NCBI RefSeq assembly: GCF_002858805.1
Contig: NZ_PJZI01000007.1
Span: 78,927 to 142,926, forward strand
Direction of reading: 5' to 3'
DNA: 64,000 nucleotides
Source: Chimaeribacter arupi
Lineage (GTDB): Bacteria > Pseudomonadota > Gammaproteobacteria > Enterobacterales > Enterobacteriaceae
Part shown: positions 34,104 to 43,703 of the stretch, piece after piece
How positions within the stretch are numbered: position 1 is the first letter of the stretch
Layout: every line of letters begins with the position of its first letter
Made by a program: the position numbers and the translations under genes
Notes under the pieces: model-generated
Databases searched by the model: none
Seen by the model: only the letters and a program-made list of their open reading frames with translations
What the model was told of the DNA's origin: nothing

Positions 34104-35540
34104 ATGTCAAACACAATTCGTATCGAAGAAGACCTGCTCGGCACACGTGAAGTGCCGGCCGAGGCTTACTATGGGATCCATACCCTGCGTGCGATCGAAA
34201 ATTTCTACATCAGCAATACCAAAATCAGTGATGTCCCTGAATTTGTCCGCGGCATGGTCATGGTGAAGAAAGCGGCGGCGCTGGCGAACAAAGAGCTGAA
34301 AACCATCCCGCGCAAGATTGCTGATGTCATTATCCAGGCATGTGATGAAGTGTTGAATAAAGGCAAGTGCATGGATCAGTTCCCGGTAGACGTTTTCCAG
34401 GGCGGCGCCGGGACGTCACTCAACATGAACACCAACGAGGTGCTGGCCAACATCGGGCTGGAGCTGATGGGCCATCAGAAAGGGGAATACCAATACCTCA
34501 ACCCCAATGACCACCTGAATAAATGCCAGTCCACCAACGATGCCTACCCGACCGGCTTCCGCATTGCGGTGTATGCCTCAATCCTGAAACTGATCGATGC
34601 CATCAGCCAGTTGGGTGACGGTTTCGAGCGCAAAGCCAAAGAATTTGAAACCATCCTGAAAATGGGCCGCACCCAGTTGCAGGATGCCGTGCCGATGACC
34701 CTGGGTCAGGAGTTCCATGCGTTTAATGTGCTGCTGAAAGAAGAGACGAAAAACCTGCTGCGCACCGCGGAATTGCTGCTGGAAGTGAACCTGGGCGCGA
34801 CCGCTATCGGCACCCGCCTCAACACGCCGGAAGGTTACCAGCAACTGGCCGTGCAGCATCTGGCCGCGGTAAGTAACCTGCCGTGCGTCCCGGCTGAAGA
34901 CCTGATCGAAGCGACCTCGGACTGTGGTGCCTACGTCATGGTGCACAGCTCTTTGAAACGCCTGGCGGTTAAGCTGTCGAAAATCTGTAACGACCTGCGC
35001 CTGCTGTCGTCCGGCCCGCGTGCCGGGCTCAATGAGATCAACCTGCCGGAGCTCCAGGCCGGTTCCTCCATCATGCCGGCCAAGGTTAACCCGGTTATCC
35101 CGGAAGTGGTCAATCAGGTCTGTTTCAAAGTGATCGGCAACGACACCTGCGTTACCATGGCGTCAGAAGCGGGCCAGTTGCAGCTGAACGTGATGGAACC
35201 GGTCATCGGCCAGGCCATGTTTGAATCCATCCATATCCTGACCAACGCCTGCTATAACCTGCTGGAAAAATGCGTCAACGGTATTACGGCCAACAAAGCG
35301 GTGTGTGAGGCGTACGTCTTTAATTCCATCGGTATCGTCACGTACCTGAACCCGTTCATCGGCCATCATAACGGTGATATCGTCGGTAAAATTTGTGCGG
35401 AAACCGGCAAGAGCGTGCGTGAAGTGGTCCTTGAGCGCGGCCTGCTGACGGAAGCGGAACTGGATGACATCTTCTCGGTGCAGAACCTGATGTTCCCGGC
35501 GTATAAAGCCAAACGCTATACCGATGAGAATGAACAGTAA
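34104..35540 (+). CDS. aspA: Aspartate ammonia-lyase
   Basis: AspA deaminates L-aspartate to fumarate and ammonia. The 478-residue product is exactly the E. coli length, starting [20 protein letters not shown] at an ATG 4 nt after AGAAGG; the longer upstream frame is not homologous. Conserved motifs include the TTND-like QSTNDAYPT and the flexible catalytic loop [11 protein letters not shown]. Its fumarate feeds frdABCD under anaerobiosis, and dcuA downstream imports the aspartate. Confidence 0.98.
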   Translation: MSNTIRIEEDLLGTREVPAEAYYGIHTLRAIENFYISNTKISDVPEFVRGMVMVKKAAALANKELKTIPRKIADVIIQACDEVLNKGKCMDQFPVDVFQGGAGTSLNMNTNEVLANIGLELMGHQKGEYQYLNPNDHLNKCQSTNDAYPTGFRIAVYASILKLIDAISQLGDGFERKAKEFETILKMGRTQLQDAVPMTLGQEFHAFNVLLKEETKNLLRTAELLLEVNLGATAIGTRLNTPEGYQQLAVQHLAAVSNLPCVPAEDLIEATSDCGAYVMVHSSLKRLAVKLSKICNDLRLLSSGPRAGLNEINLPELQAGSSIMPAKVNPVIPEVVNQVCFKVIGNDTCVTMASEAGQLQLNVMEPVIGQAMFESIHILTNACYNLLEKCVNGITANKAVCEAYVFNSIGIVTYLNPFIGHHNGDIVGKICAETGKSVREVVLERGLLTEAELDDIFSVQNLMFPAYKAKRYTDENEQ

Positions 35541-35560
35541 CCCTGTTCTGACCTGACATC

Positions 35561-35596
35561 AGGGCACGTTATTCAGTGAATAACGTGCCCTTTTCT
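35561..35596 (+). terminator. Hairpin terminator after aspA
   Basis: AGGGCACGTTATT / AATAACGTGCCCT, a 13-bp stem with a short loop, is followed by TTTTCTTTT. It lies 20 bp past aspA and should reduce read-through into dcuA. Confidence 0.9.
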
Positions 35597-35654
35597 TTTG
35601 GAAGGTACAAAAATATAACAAGTTGTTTTCATTTTTCACTAAGGAACAAACGCA

Positions 35655-36971
35655 ATGTTGATTCTGGAATTTGTCATTGTGCTGCTGGCCATCTTCCTTG
35701 GCGCGCGGCTGGGCGGCATCGGCATTGGTTTTGCCGGTGGGCTGGGGGTGCTGGTGTTGGCGCTGATTGGCGTAAAGCCGGGCACCATCCCGTTTGATGT
35801 GATCTCCATCATCATGGCGGTGATTGCAGCCATCTCCGCCATGCAGGTGGCCGGGGGCATGGATTACCTGGTCCGCCAGACGGAAAAACTGCTGCGGCGT
35901 AACCCACGCCACATCACGCTGCTGGCACCGGTGGTCACCTACTTCCTGACGATTTTTGCCGGCACCGGCAATATCTCGCTCTCTGCCCTGCCGGTGATTG
36001 CGGAAGTGGCCAAGGAACAGGGCATCCGCCCCAGCCGCCCGCTCTCAACGGCTGTGGTGGCCGCACAAATCGCCATTACCGCCTCGCCTATCTCCGCCGC
36101 GGTGGTGTACATGGCGACGGTGATGGAGCCGCACGGCGTCAGTTACCTGACGATGCTGACTATCCTGATCCCCGCAACGCTAGCGGCCGTGCTGCTGATG
36201 TCACTGCTGGTGAGCTGGCTGTTCAATGCCCGGCTGGAAGATGACCCCGTGTATCAGCAACGTCTGGCAGAAGGGCTGGTTACGCTGCGCGGTGAAGATC
36301 GCCCGGCCATTCCCGCCTCCGCGCCCTATTCGGTATTGCTGTTCCTGCTTGGGGTACTGGCTGTGGTGGTGTATGCCATTTTCAACAGTAACGGTTTCCA
36401 TCAGGCGGTGCTGGGCACCCCGGCGGCCCCGGTGATGACCACCACCAGCGCCATCCTGATCATTATGTTAAGTGCCGCCACGCTGATTACGCTGCTGTGC
36501 CGGATAGATACCGCCGCCATCCTCAACGCCAGCACGTTCAAGGCGGGCATGAGCGCCAGCATCTGTATTCTGGGTGTGGCCTGGCTGGGCGATACCTTTG
36601 TGCAGGATAACCTGGTGTGGATCAAAGGCACGGCCGGCAGCGCCATTACCAGCCACCCGTGGCTGCTGGCGGTGATTTTCTTCTTCTGCTCGGCGTTGCT
36701 TTACTCCCAGGCGGCGACCGCCAAGGCGCTGATGCCGATGGCGATGGCATTGGGTGTGACGCCACTGACGGCACTGGCGGCGTTCCCGGCGGTGTCCGGG
36801 CTGTTTATCCTGCCGACCTACCCGACGCTGGTGGCGGCAGTACAGATGGATGATACCGGCACCACACGCATTGGCCGTTTCGTTTTCAACCATCCCTTCT
36901 TTATCCCTGGTACGCTGGGCGTCGCGCTTTCCGTGCTGTTCAGCTTTGCGCTCGCCAGCGTGATGCTGTAA
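35655..36971 (+). CDS. dcuA: Anaerobic C4-dicarboxylate antiporter DcuA
   Basis: DcuA exchanges aspartate, fumarate or malate for succinate and supports aspartate uptake. The 438-residue protein (E. coli 433) has about ten to twelve hydrophobic segments, with FLGARLGGIGIGFAGGLGVL near the N-terminus and TAKALMPMAMALGVTPLTAL near the C-terminus. The central loop (about residues 195-225) is variable and slightly longer than in E. coli. It follows aspA by 114 bp, the standard enteric pair. Confidence 0.97.
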   Translation: MLILEFVIVLLAIFLGARLGGIGIGFAGGLGVLVLALIGVKPGTIPFDVISIIMAVIAAISAMQVAGGMDYLVRQTEKLLRRNPRHITLLAPVVTYFLTIFAGTGNISLSALPVIAEVAKEQGIRPSRPLSTAVVAAQIAITASPISAAVVYMATVMEPHGVSYLTMLTILIPATLAAVLLMSLLVSWLFNARLEDDPVYQQRLAEGLVTLRGEDRPAIPASAPYSVLLFLLGVLAVVVYAIFNSNGFHQAVLGTPAAPVMTTTSAILIIMLSAATLITLLCRIDTAAILNASTFKAGMSASICILGVAWLGDTFVQDNLVWIKGTAGSAITSHPWLLAVIFFFCSALLYSQAATAKALMPMAMALGVTPLTALAAFPAVSGLFILPTYPTLVAAVQMDDTGTTRIGRFVFNHPFFIPGTLGVALSVLFSFALASVML

Positions 36972-37118
36972 TCCGCTGCCAGCGGCCGGGCTCACTAAAG
37001 TGTATGCGGGGGTAAAATCCCCCGCCTTCGCCTTCAAGCGGCCGTCGCTTCGCGTTATAGTCTCTGGCTGGCGCTGACCGGTCGGCGTGCCTTTCTCCCA
37101 CTATGTTGCGAGGTCGAG

Positions 37119-37502
37119 ATGTCTGAGATAACCGCGTCTGAAATGACCCTGACAGAAACTGTTCCCCTGAATATCGATCCCCTGCCGGCGCAGGCCGTTG
37201 TGGTGCTCTGCACAGCGCCGGATGAAGACAGTGCGCAGGAGCTGGCGGCAGTGGCGCTGGGCGAGAAGCTGGCGGCCTGCGTCACGTTATTGCCGGGTGC
37301 CAGTTCAATGTACTACTGGGAAGGCAAGCTGGAGCAGGCGTACGAAGTCCAGATGTTGTTCAAAAGTGATACCCAACACCAGCAGGCGTTGCTCGCCTGC
37401 CTGCGGCAACACCACACTTACCAGACGCCGGAGCTGCTGGTGTTGCCGGTCCGCGATGGAGACAAAGATTACCTCTCATGGATTACCGCCTCATTAAAAT
37501 AA
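37119..37502 (+). CDS. cutA: CutA1 divalent-cation tolerance protein
   Basis: CutA is a small trimeric, PII-like protein associated with copper tolerance; its exact function is unsettled. The 127-residue product has [17 protein letters not shown], then [19 protein letters not shown], and the C-terminal [19 protein letters not shown]. The N-terminus carries about 15 residues more than E. coli (112). An internal start is conceivable, but no better-placed ATG is seen. Its end overlaps dsbD by 25 nt. Confidence 0.94.
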   Translation: MSEITASEMTLTETVPLNIDPLPAQAVVVLCTAPDEDSAQELAAVALGEKLAACVTLLPGASSMYYWEGKLEQAYEVQMLFKSDTQHQQALLACLRQHHTYQTPELLVLPVRDGDKDYLSWITASLK

Positions 37503-39199
37503 TTGTCTGGCTATGCGGCATCCTGCTGCTGCCGCTGGCTGCACATGCCTCCCTTTTCCCTTCGCCTGCTGCTAAGGCGTTTGTGCCGCCGGATCAGGCG
37601 TTTGCCTTTGATTTTTCGCAAAAAGGCAACCGCCTGACGCTGAACTGGCAGATTAAACCCGGCTACTACCTTTACCGCCAGCAGATCCAGTGGACGGCCA
37701 CCGACGCCACAGTAGGGGATGTCACCCTGCCGGAAGGGCTGTCACATAAAGATGAATTTTTCGGCATCTCAGAAATCTACAAAAACCAGCTGGCGTTTAC
37801 GCTGCCGATCACCCGGGCTGCGCCGCAGGGCCAGGTGAAAGTGACGTATCAGGGCTGCGCCGAAGCGGGGTTCTGCTACCCACCAGAGACGCGCATTGTG
37901 CCGCTGAGCGCCGTGACGCCGGGTGCGACGGCAGACGCGGCAGCGGCTCCCTCTGCCCCACCGCAGACAGCGGCCACCGCCGCCCCGCTGCCCTTCTCGC
38001 CGCTGTGGGCATTGTTGATCGGCATCGGCATCGCCTTTACGCCCTGCGTGCTGCCGATGTACCCGCTGATTTCCGGCATTATTCTCGGGAGTGAAAAACG
38101 GCACAGCCACCGGCGCGTGGCGGTGCTGGCACTGGTGTATGTGCAGGGCATGGCGCTGACTTACACCCTGCTGGGGCTGTTGGTGGCCGCCGCCGGGCTG
38201 CCGTTCCAGGCGGCGCTGCAAAGCCCCGGCGTGCTTATCGCGCTGTCAGTGCTGTTTATCCTGCTGGCGCTCTCGATGTTCGGCCTGTTTACCTTGCAGT
38301 TGCCTTCCGCGCTGCAAACCCGCCTGACGCTGTGGAGCAATACCCAGCGCGGCGGGTCGCTGCCCGGCGTGTTTGTGATGGGCGCACTGGCGGGGTTGAT
38401 CTGCTCGCCCTGCACTACTGCGCCGCTGAGCGCCATTCTGCTCTACATCGCGCAGAGCGGGAATCTGCTGGCCGGTGGCGGCACGCTCTACCTGTATGCG
38501 CTCGGCATGGGCATTCCGCTGGTGGCAGTCACGCTGTTCGGTAACCGGCTGCTGCCGAGAAGCGGGCCGTGGATGAACCATGTGAAAGAAGCATTCGGCT
38601 TTGTGATTCTGGCACTGCCGGTGTTTCTGCTGACGCGGGTCATCGGCGATGTGTGGGGGGAACGGCTCTGGAGCCTGCTTGGCATCGCCTTTTTTGGCTG
38701 GGCCTTTTTGCTCAGCCTGAAAAGCAGCCGCGCCGGTGTCCGGCCGCTGCAACTGCTGCTGCTGGCTGCCGCGCTGGTGGTGGCCCGGCCGTTGCAGGAG
38801 TGGGTATTCCCCTCCCCGGCCACCGCCGCACAACCTGCCGGCCCGGCATTCCAGCCGATCACCAGCCGGGCCGCGCTGGCGGAGGCGCTGCATCAGGCGC
38901 AGGGCAAACGGGTGATGCTCGATCTCTATGCTGACTGGTGTGTCGCCTGTAAAGAGTTTGAGAAATACACGTTCAGCCAGCCTGCGGTGCAGGAGGCACT
39001 GGCGGACACCGTGCTGCTGCAGGCGGATGTCACCGGTAACAGCCCGGAGCAGCAGGCGCTGCTGGCGCAGTTACAGGTGCTGGGCCTGCCCACTATTTTG
39101 TTCTTCGGCGAGCAGGGCCGGGAAATCCCGGATACCCGCATCACCGGCTTTATGGACGCCGCGGCCTTCCGTGCGCATTTGCAGAAAGTACACCCGTAA
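37478..39199 (+). CDS. dsbD: Thiol:disulfide interchange protein DsbD
   Basis: DsbD carries reducing power from cytoplasmic thioredoxin across the membrane to DsbC, DsbG and CcmG. The 573-residue product has a signal peptide (about 1-25) and a periplasmic alpha domain with C127 and C133 ([13 protein letters not shown]). Eight transmembrane helices carry the redox pair [10 protein letters not shown] (C190) and [12 protein letters not shown]. The C-terminal thioredoxin domain has the active site CVAC ([10 protein letters not shown]). It begins inside cutA, indicating translational coupling, and dicD follows by 40 bp. Confidence 0.97.
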   Translation: MDYRLIKIIVWLCGILLLPLAAHASLFPSPAAKAFVPPDQAFAFDFSQKGNRLTLNWQIKPGYYLYRQQIQWTATDATVGDVTLPEGLSHKDEFFGISEIYKNQLAFTLPITRAAPQGQVKVTYQGCAEAGFCYPPETRIVPLSAVTPGATADAAAAPSAPPQTAATAAPLPFSPLWALLIGIGIAFTPCVLPMYPLISGIILGSEKRHSHRRVAVLALVYVQGMALTYTLLGLLVAAAGLPFQAALQSPGVLIALSVLFILLALSMFGLFTLQLPSALQTRLTLWSNTQRGGSLPGVFVMGALAGLICSPCTTAPLSAILLYIAQSGNLLAGGGTLYLYALGMGIPLVAVTLFGNRLLPRSGPWMNHVKEAFGFVILALPVFLLTRVIGDVWGERLWSLLGIAFFGWAFLLSLKSSRAGVRPLQLLLLAAALVVARPLQEWVFPSPATAAQPAGPAFQPITSRAALAEALHQAQGKRVMLDLYADWCVACKEFEKYTFSQPAVQEALADTVLLQADVTGNSPEQQALLAQLQVLGLPTILFFGEQGREIPDTRITGFMDAAAFRAHLQKVHP

Positions 39200-39239
39200 A
39201 CGACACTAGTGTCTGGATTGGAAATGGGAGAACGCCAAC

Positions 39240-39815
39240 GTGCAACGTGAACATGTGCTGAACCACGCTTTAACCCTTCTGGAGCAGCGCGGGCTGGCCA
39301 CCACCACGGTAGAAATGGTGGCAACAGAGACGGGACGTACGGAAAGCGATTTATACCGCTTCTGGCCGGATCGTGAGGCGCTGTTGTATGACTGCCTGCG
39401 CCATCATGGTCAACAGATTGATACCTGGCGGCGCCAACTGCTGCTGGATGATTCGCTGACGCCGCAACAGAAGCTGCTGGCCCGTTATAAGGTACTGCAT
39501 GAGCAGGTGAACCAGCAGCGCTACCCAGGCTGTTTGTTTATCGCCGCGTGCAGCTTTTTCCCGGACAAACAGCACCCTATCCACCAGCTTGCAGAGCAGC
39601 AGAAACGCGCCTCTTATGACTATACGCTGGCGCTGTTGCAGGACATGGACGCAGACGATGCGCCGATGGTGGCCGAGCAGATGGAGCTGATTCTGGAAGG
39701 GTGCCTGAGCAAATTGCTGGTAAAACGGCAGCCCCATGATGTGGAAGTCGCATTACGGCTGGCTGAGGATGTTTTGCAGGTCGCACGCTGCCGTAAACAT
39801 GGTGCGCTGACCTGA
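39240..39815 (+). CDS. dicD: TetR-family regulator DicD (YjdC)
   Basis: This 191-residue TetR-type regulator is closest to E. coli YjdC/DicD. It begins at GTG ([20 protein letters not shown]). The N-terminal helix-turn-helix spans about residues 8-50 ([21 protein letters not shown]). The C-terminal ligand domain contains [20 protein letters not shown] and [12 protein letters not shown]. The ligand and targets are not known to me. It lies downstream of cutA-dsbD and is probably cotranscribed. Confidence 0.93.
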   Translation: MQREHVLNHALTLLEQRGLATTTVEMVATETGRTESDLYRFWPDREALLYDCLRHHGQQIDTWRRQLLLDDSLTPQQKLLARYKVLHEQVNQQRYPGCLFIAACSFFPDKQHPIHQLAEQQKRASYDYTLALLQDMDADDAPMVAEQMELILEGCLSKLLVKRQPHDVEVALRLAEDVLQVARCRKHGALT

Positions 39816-39917
39816 TAAACATCGCCTGTCAGGGGCAGTTTTTGCTGCTGCCCTGCTGCTTTTTGCCTGAAAAGAGAGCAGTCAGCCCGGTTTCAGGGAG
39901 AATTCTGCATAAAGCCG

Positions 39918-39946
39918 TTGACGGCCTTCAGCCAATACGGTTTAAT
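39918..39946 (+). promoter_or_regulatory. Promoter of tRNA-Phe gene
   Basis: TTGACG (39918-39923), a 17-bp spacer and TTTAAT (39941-39946) form a sigma-70 promoter 10 bp before the tRNA. The GC-rich discriminator GCGCCCCG again suggests stringent control. Confidence 0.82.
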
Positions 39947-39956
39947 GCGCCCCGTT

Positions 39957-40032
39957 GCCCGGATAGCTCAGTCGGTAGAGCAGGGGATTGAAAATCCCCG
40001 TGTCCTTGGTTCGATTCCGAGTCCGGGCACCA
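39957..40032 (+). tRNA. pheU: tRNA-Phe (GAA)
   Basis: This is a 76-nt cloverleaf with anticodon GAA and encoded CCA, identical in layout to E. coli tRNA-Phe. It lies after dicD as E. coli pheU does. In several enterics this tRNA gene is an integration site for genomic islands; here the CRISPR array begins 75 bp past it. Confidence 0.98.
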
Positions 40033-40041
40033 ATTATTCAG

Positions 40042-40066
40042 AAAACCCAGCCAATGGCTGGGTTTT
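40042..40066 (+). terminator. Terminator of tRNA-Phe
   Basis: AAAACCCAGCC / GGCTGGGTTTT (40042-40052 and 40056-40066, loop AAT) is followed by TTGCTTTT. It separates the tRNA from the end of the CRISPR array by 41 bp. Confidence 0.92.
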
Positions 40067-40107
40067 TGCTTTTCTGCGTCTGAACTCTCCATCAAGCCGC
40101 CTTCAAC

Positions 40108-41996
40108 CTTTTAAGCTGCCTGGGCGGCAGTGAACAGATCCACAGGCAAATTTATCGGGGACGTTACTTTCTAAGCTGCCTGTGCGGCAGTGAACGATGA
40201 CAGCGCTGATGATTTGGCAACAAACACTTTCTAAGCTGCCTGTGCGGCAGTGAACTAATGGGGCGCGAGTTCACCGGAGGCCGCCCATTTCTAAGCTGCC
40301 TGTGCGGCAGTGAACCATTGCAGTAGCCGTAAATTTCCTGTCCTTTGTTTCTAAGCTGCCTGTGCGGCAGTGAACACATTCCATTAAGGATTACATCCTC
40401 CATGTTATTTCTAAGCTGCCTGTGCGGCAGTGAACGCCGTTTTTTTCCTGATGGCGCGCACGTTCAATTTCTAAGCTGCCTGTGCGGCAGTGAACGAGCC
40501 AGAGATAGATGAAATTTTGCTGATTACTTTCTAAGCTGCCTGTACGGCAGTGAACTTTGTCCCTCTCCAAAAAACCCCATTTTCAGCTTTCTAAGCTGCC
40601 TGTATGGCAGTGAACAAATCGAACGTAGCCATATGGCCTCCAGTCTATTTCTAAGCTGCCTGTACGGCAGTGAACGTGAACGGCAATAGCGTGCAGATCT
40701 GCCCGCCTTTCTAAGCTGCCTGTACGGCAGTGAACTTCAATCGCGCACCACGCCGTTACGGGTTCATTTTCTAAGCTGCCTGTGCGGCAGTGAACCTAGG
40801 CGAAATCCGCGTTGTCTGCCGACAACATTTCTAAGCTGCCTGCACGGCAGTGAACTTCGGCTGCCCTGAAGCCCTCAGGAATGCGCATTTCTAAGCTGCC
40901 TGCACGGCAGTAAACACGCGTTTGTGTGTGTAACTCTGGCGTAATCATTTCTAAGCTGCCTGTGCGGCAGTGAACCGGTGTAACCCGCGAAACCATGTAT
41001 TTTGACATTTCTAAGCTGCCTGTGCGGCAGTGAACTGTCTATCGACGAGGAGGAAATTCCCTACTAATTTCTAAGCTGCCTGTGCGGCAGTGAACAGACA
41101 GCCCGCGAATCTCTTCTGGCGACATATTTTCTAAGCTGCCTGTGCGGCAGTGAACCCCCTGGCCTCTCGCGTCATCGCCTCAATATTTTTCTAAGCTGCC
41201 TGTGCGGCAGTGAACGCGACACAAGCGGCAGCAGCAGCACAAGCAGCTTTTCTAAGCTGCCTGTGCGGCAGTGAACTGGGGTCATCGTTGGTATACACCC
41301 ACGTGTGATTTCTAAGCTGCCTGTGCGGCAGTGAACAATACCACCGATAGTCGCTGTTTTAACGTCCATTTCTAAGCTGCCTGTGCGGCAGTGAACGCAA
41401 CCTGGTCGATACAATATCAATCCCTTGTTTTCTAAGCTGCCTGTGCGGCAGTGAACGAACGTGCCGATCACAAACGGCGATCCGTTCTTTTCTAAGCTGC
41501 CTGTGCGGCAGTGAACATGCTGCGCCACGGTGGAGGTGGCGCGCTTCATTTCTAAGCTGCCTGTGCGGCAGTGAACCCAGACATGCCGCCTGACGCTTGG
41601 CATTTATTTTTCTAAGCTGCCTGTGCGGCAGTGAACTGTACGCAGGAGTTGCAGGATTTTGAGGAGTTTTTCTAAGCTGCCTGTGCGGCAGTGAACACGT
41701 AGTCAGCGGTGTACTCAACGTGGCCATTTTTCTAAGCTGCCTGTGCGGCAGTGAACTATCACTGGCAGGGGCTTAACTTCAACTGGCATTTCTAAGCTGC
41801 CTGTGCGGCAGTGAACAGAACAAAACCGCCATCGAACTGGAGGAGTTATTTCTAAGCTGCCTGTGCGGCAGTGAACACTGAGCGCCTATCACGAAAAACT
41901 TGCAGCGTTTTCTAAGCTGCCTGTGCGGCAGTGAACGTTTCCAGCACCTTCCCGGGGGTGCCGGTGATTTTCTAAGCTGCCTGTGCGGCAGTGAAC
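40108..41996 (-). CRISPR. Type I-F CRISPR array, 32 repeats and 31 spacers
   Basis: Thirty-two 28-bp repeats lie 60 bp apart, with 32-nt spacers except one of 33 nt (41216-41248). On the minus strand they start GTTCACTGCCG and end GGCAGCTTAGAAA, the type I-F form. Transcription is leftward from the leader beside cas6f. The last repeat (40108-40135) is degenerate at its trailing bases. Internal variants occur: loop GTACA at 40528, 40648 and 40708; ATACA at 40588; GTGCA at 40828 and 40888. The repeat at 40888 also reads GTTTAC at its 5' end. The rest have loop GCACA. The 5-bp stem CTGCC / GGCAG is intact in all. Confidence 0.99.
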
Positions 41997-42126
41997 TGGT
42001 CAGCCAGCTTCGTAACGTTTTGTTATTGCGTAAAAATCCTTTTAATTCTCTTCCTTACCCCTTTTTTCTTACCTCATATTTAGGTCTCAATAAATCAACA
42101 ACTTATCCTTGACGGAAATAAAAGGG
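41997..42126 (-). promoter_or_regulatory. CRISPR leader with two IHF-like sites
   Basis: This 130-bp AT-rich stretch between cas6f and the first repeat is the leader. AATCAACAACTTA (42093-42105) matches the IHF consensus perfectly. Read on the minus strand, TAACAAAACGTTA (the reverse of 42013-42025) matches at all but one position and lies 17 bp from the first repeat. Type I-F leaders are known to use IHF to position Cas1-Cas2/3 during spacer insertion. The array promoter should also lie here; I see no clear -35/-10 pair. Confidence 0.75.
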
Positions 42127-42681
42127 TCAGAACCAGGGGATGGTGGCGGTGTTGCTCAGGCCGTAACAGCTAAACTCCCCTGCGGTGGCGGCGGGCTGAA
42201 GTTCACCGTGGCGGATAAACAGCCGGAAGTGGTGACCGCTGGAAAGGCTTTTTACGGCCAGCCAGGGCAAGTCGCTTCGCTGTTCCTGACTGTTTTCAAG
42301 CCGCTGTGTCGCCTCTGCTTCACTGATCCAGCCTTTCTTCACTGAGCGCCGCAGTAAGCGCCCGGCACTGCTTTTCACCTGCACCCGGCTTACCGCGCGC
42401 CACCCTTTGATTACGCTGACCTGTGTGATCGCTGAAACAGCGCAGTAATCGCTAAGGCCGGTACGCCAGTGCAAAGACTCCAGCGTATGCAATGCGGTCT
42501 GCGTGCCGTGCAGGCGCAGAACCGGGCCGGGTTTAACATCGTGTGCCGGAAAGCTGACGCCAATATCGCCCTGCTTATGCGCCGCTAATGCCCGGTGTAA
42601 TTTGGCGAACAGCGCAGACATCAATGTCTCTTCGGTAAACTCAGGGTCAGGTAATACACGGATCTCAAGAAAATGATCCAT
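42127..42681 (-). CDS. cas6f: CRISPR crRNA endonuclease Cas6f (Csy4)
   Basis: Cas6f cleaves pre-crRNA at the base of the repeat hairpin and stays on the crRNA 3' end in the Csy complex. The start is the second ATG (MDHFLEIRV); AAGGAG is 7 nt before it but nearly adjacent to the first. This gives 184 residues and puts the catalytic histidine at residue 29, as in Pseudomonas aeruginosa Csy4. The serine-rich segment KSLSSGHHFRLFIRHG (about 144-159) aligns with the active-site serines, and the arginine-rich helix (GRLLRRSVKK, about 107-116) contacts RNA. The protein ends with the family's PWF. Confidence 0.96.
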   Translation of the reverse strand: MDHFLEIRVLPDPEFTEETLMSALFAKLHRALAAHKQGDIGVSFPAHDVKPGPVLRLHGTQTALHTLESLHWRTGLSDYCAVSAITQVSVIKGWRAVSRVQVKSSAGRLLRRSVKKGWISEAEATQRLENSQEQRSDLPWLAVKSLSSGHHFRLFIRHGELQPAATAGEFSCYGLSNTATIPWF

Positions 42682-42692
42682 CGCCATTCTCC

Positions 42693-43691
42693 TTAATCGG
42701 CTTTTTCACCAAAGACACCACCACGAATCAGCACTGCCATGACATAGTGCTGCTGCTCTGTTGGCGGCTGCTCGCCACGGATGACCCACCGGTCCAGTAG
42801 CGTATAGAAGTCCATCTTCTCTTTAGGTTGCCGGCAGGCAATGCCGCGGCTGGTCACAGAACCATACGGCTCAACAGCAATCGCCCCTAATGTGCCAGCC
42901 TGCGGGTGCCAGGTATCAATAGTGCGAAGCGCATTGCCTATTTTCTGGGAATGCATCGCCGCCACGTTATTCACCTGGTACAGCACTTTGCTTTTATTGC
43001 TGCTTTTATCAAGCACCAACTCCTGGGAAGGAAACACCTCCTGCCCCTCCCCCAAATGGGCATACGCAGCCACCTGTAACAGGACAAAACGCTCGCCGCG
43101 CAGCCCGGCGGCAATCTCATCCGCCAGCTCACTCAGCGTGGCGTCTGCGGGCGTAAATGCCCGTAGGGAATAGTCATGCGCCATGAACTCCCAGGTTTTA
43201 CTCCCGGTGACCACCACCCGGATTTGTCTGGCACCGACCCGGTTGCGCCACAGGAAACGGCCATTGGCCAGATTGGCGGCATAACGTTTCGCCAGTTCGC
43301 TAAAACCCTGTTCATCGATATAGCCGGTAATAATTTGCTGTAAAGCGTCCTGATAGCGCCGGTCATTACATACTGAAGGCTCGGCCAGGTTGCCCAACAC
43401 GCGCAGGGTGAAGCTGACTTTCAGGGTATCCGCGTCTGCCGGTAGTGCAGCCACATCCACTCGTTGCAGGTTAGCGTGCTGGATCTGATTATCCAGTTTG
43501 GCGTTATCGCTGGTTACCGCATTTTTCAGGCGGTTAGAGATGGTCCCCCGTACTGCTTTTTCCTGAACAGGAATAGGTTGCCACTCTGCCCCTTGCCAGA
43601 GGCCGGAGAACATCAGCGCATCGGACGTCGCCAGTTTGCGTTCAAATGCCAGTACTGACGCCGTTTTGATATCAACAGGTGCCTTTGCCAT
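42693..43691 (-). CDS. cas7f: Type I-F Cascade backbone protein Cas7f (Csy3)
   Basis: Csy3 is present in six copies and forms the crRNA-coating backbone of the type I-F surveillance complex. The 332-residue product has the usual length. It shows [20 protein letters not shown] at the N-terminus and [23 protein letters not shown] and [20 protein letters not shown] occur in the C-terminal half. It starts 12 bp after cas5f and ends 11 bp before cas6f, within one leftward operon. Confidence 0.96.
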   Translation of the reverse strand: MAKAPVDIKTASVLAFERKLATSDALMFSGLWQGAEWQPIPVQEKAVRGTISNRLKNAVTSDNAKLDNQIQHANLQRVDVAALPADADTLKVSFTLRVLGNLAEPSVCNDRRYQDALQQIITGYIDEQGFSELAKRYAANLANGRFLWRNRVGARQIRVVVTGSKTWEFMAHDYSLRAFTPADATLSELADEIAAGLRGERFVLLQVAAYAHLGEGQEVFPSQELVLDKSSNKSKVLYQVNNVAAMHSQKIGNALRTIDTWHPQAGTLGAIAVEPYGSVTSRGIACRQPKEKMDFYTLLDRWVIRGEQPPTEQQHYVMAVLIRGGVFGEKAD

Positions 43692-43703
43692 GTTTGCGTC
43701 CTT

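Noticed and set aside
40164..41727. Several minus-strand frames inside the CRISPR array with a repeated CRTGSLE or SLPHRQLRK peptide
   Set aside because: The repeating peptide is the translated CRISPR repeat; spacers make up the rest. No start site or codon bias of a gene.
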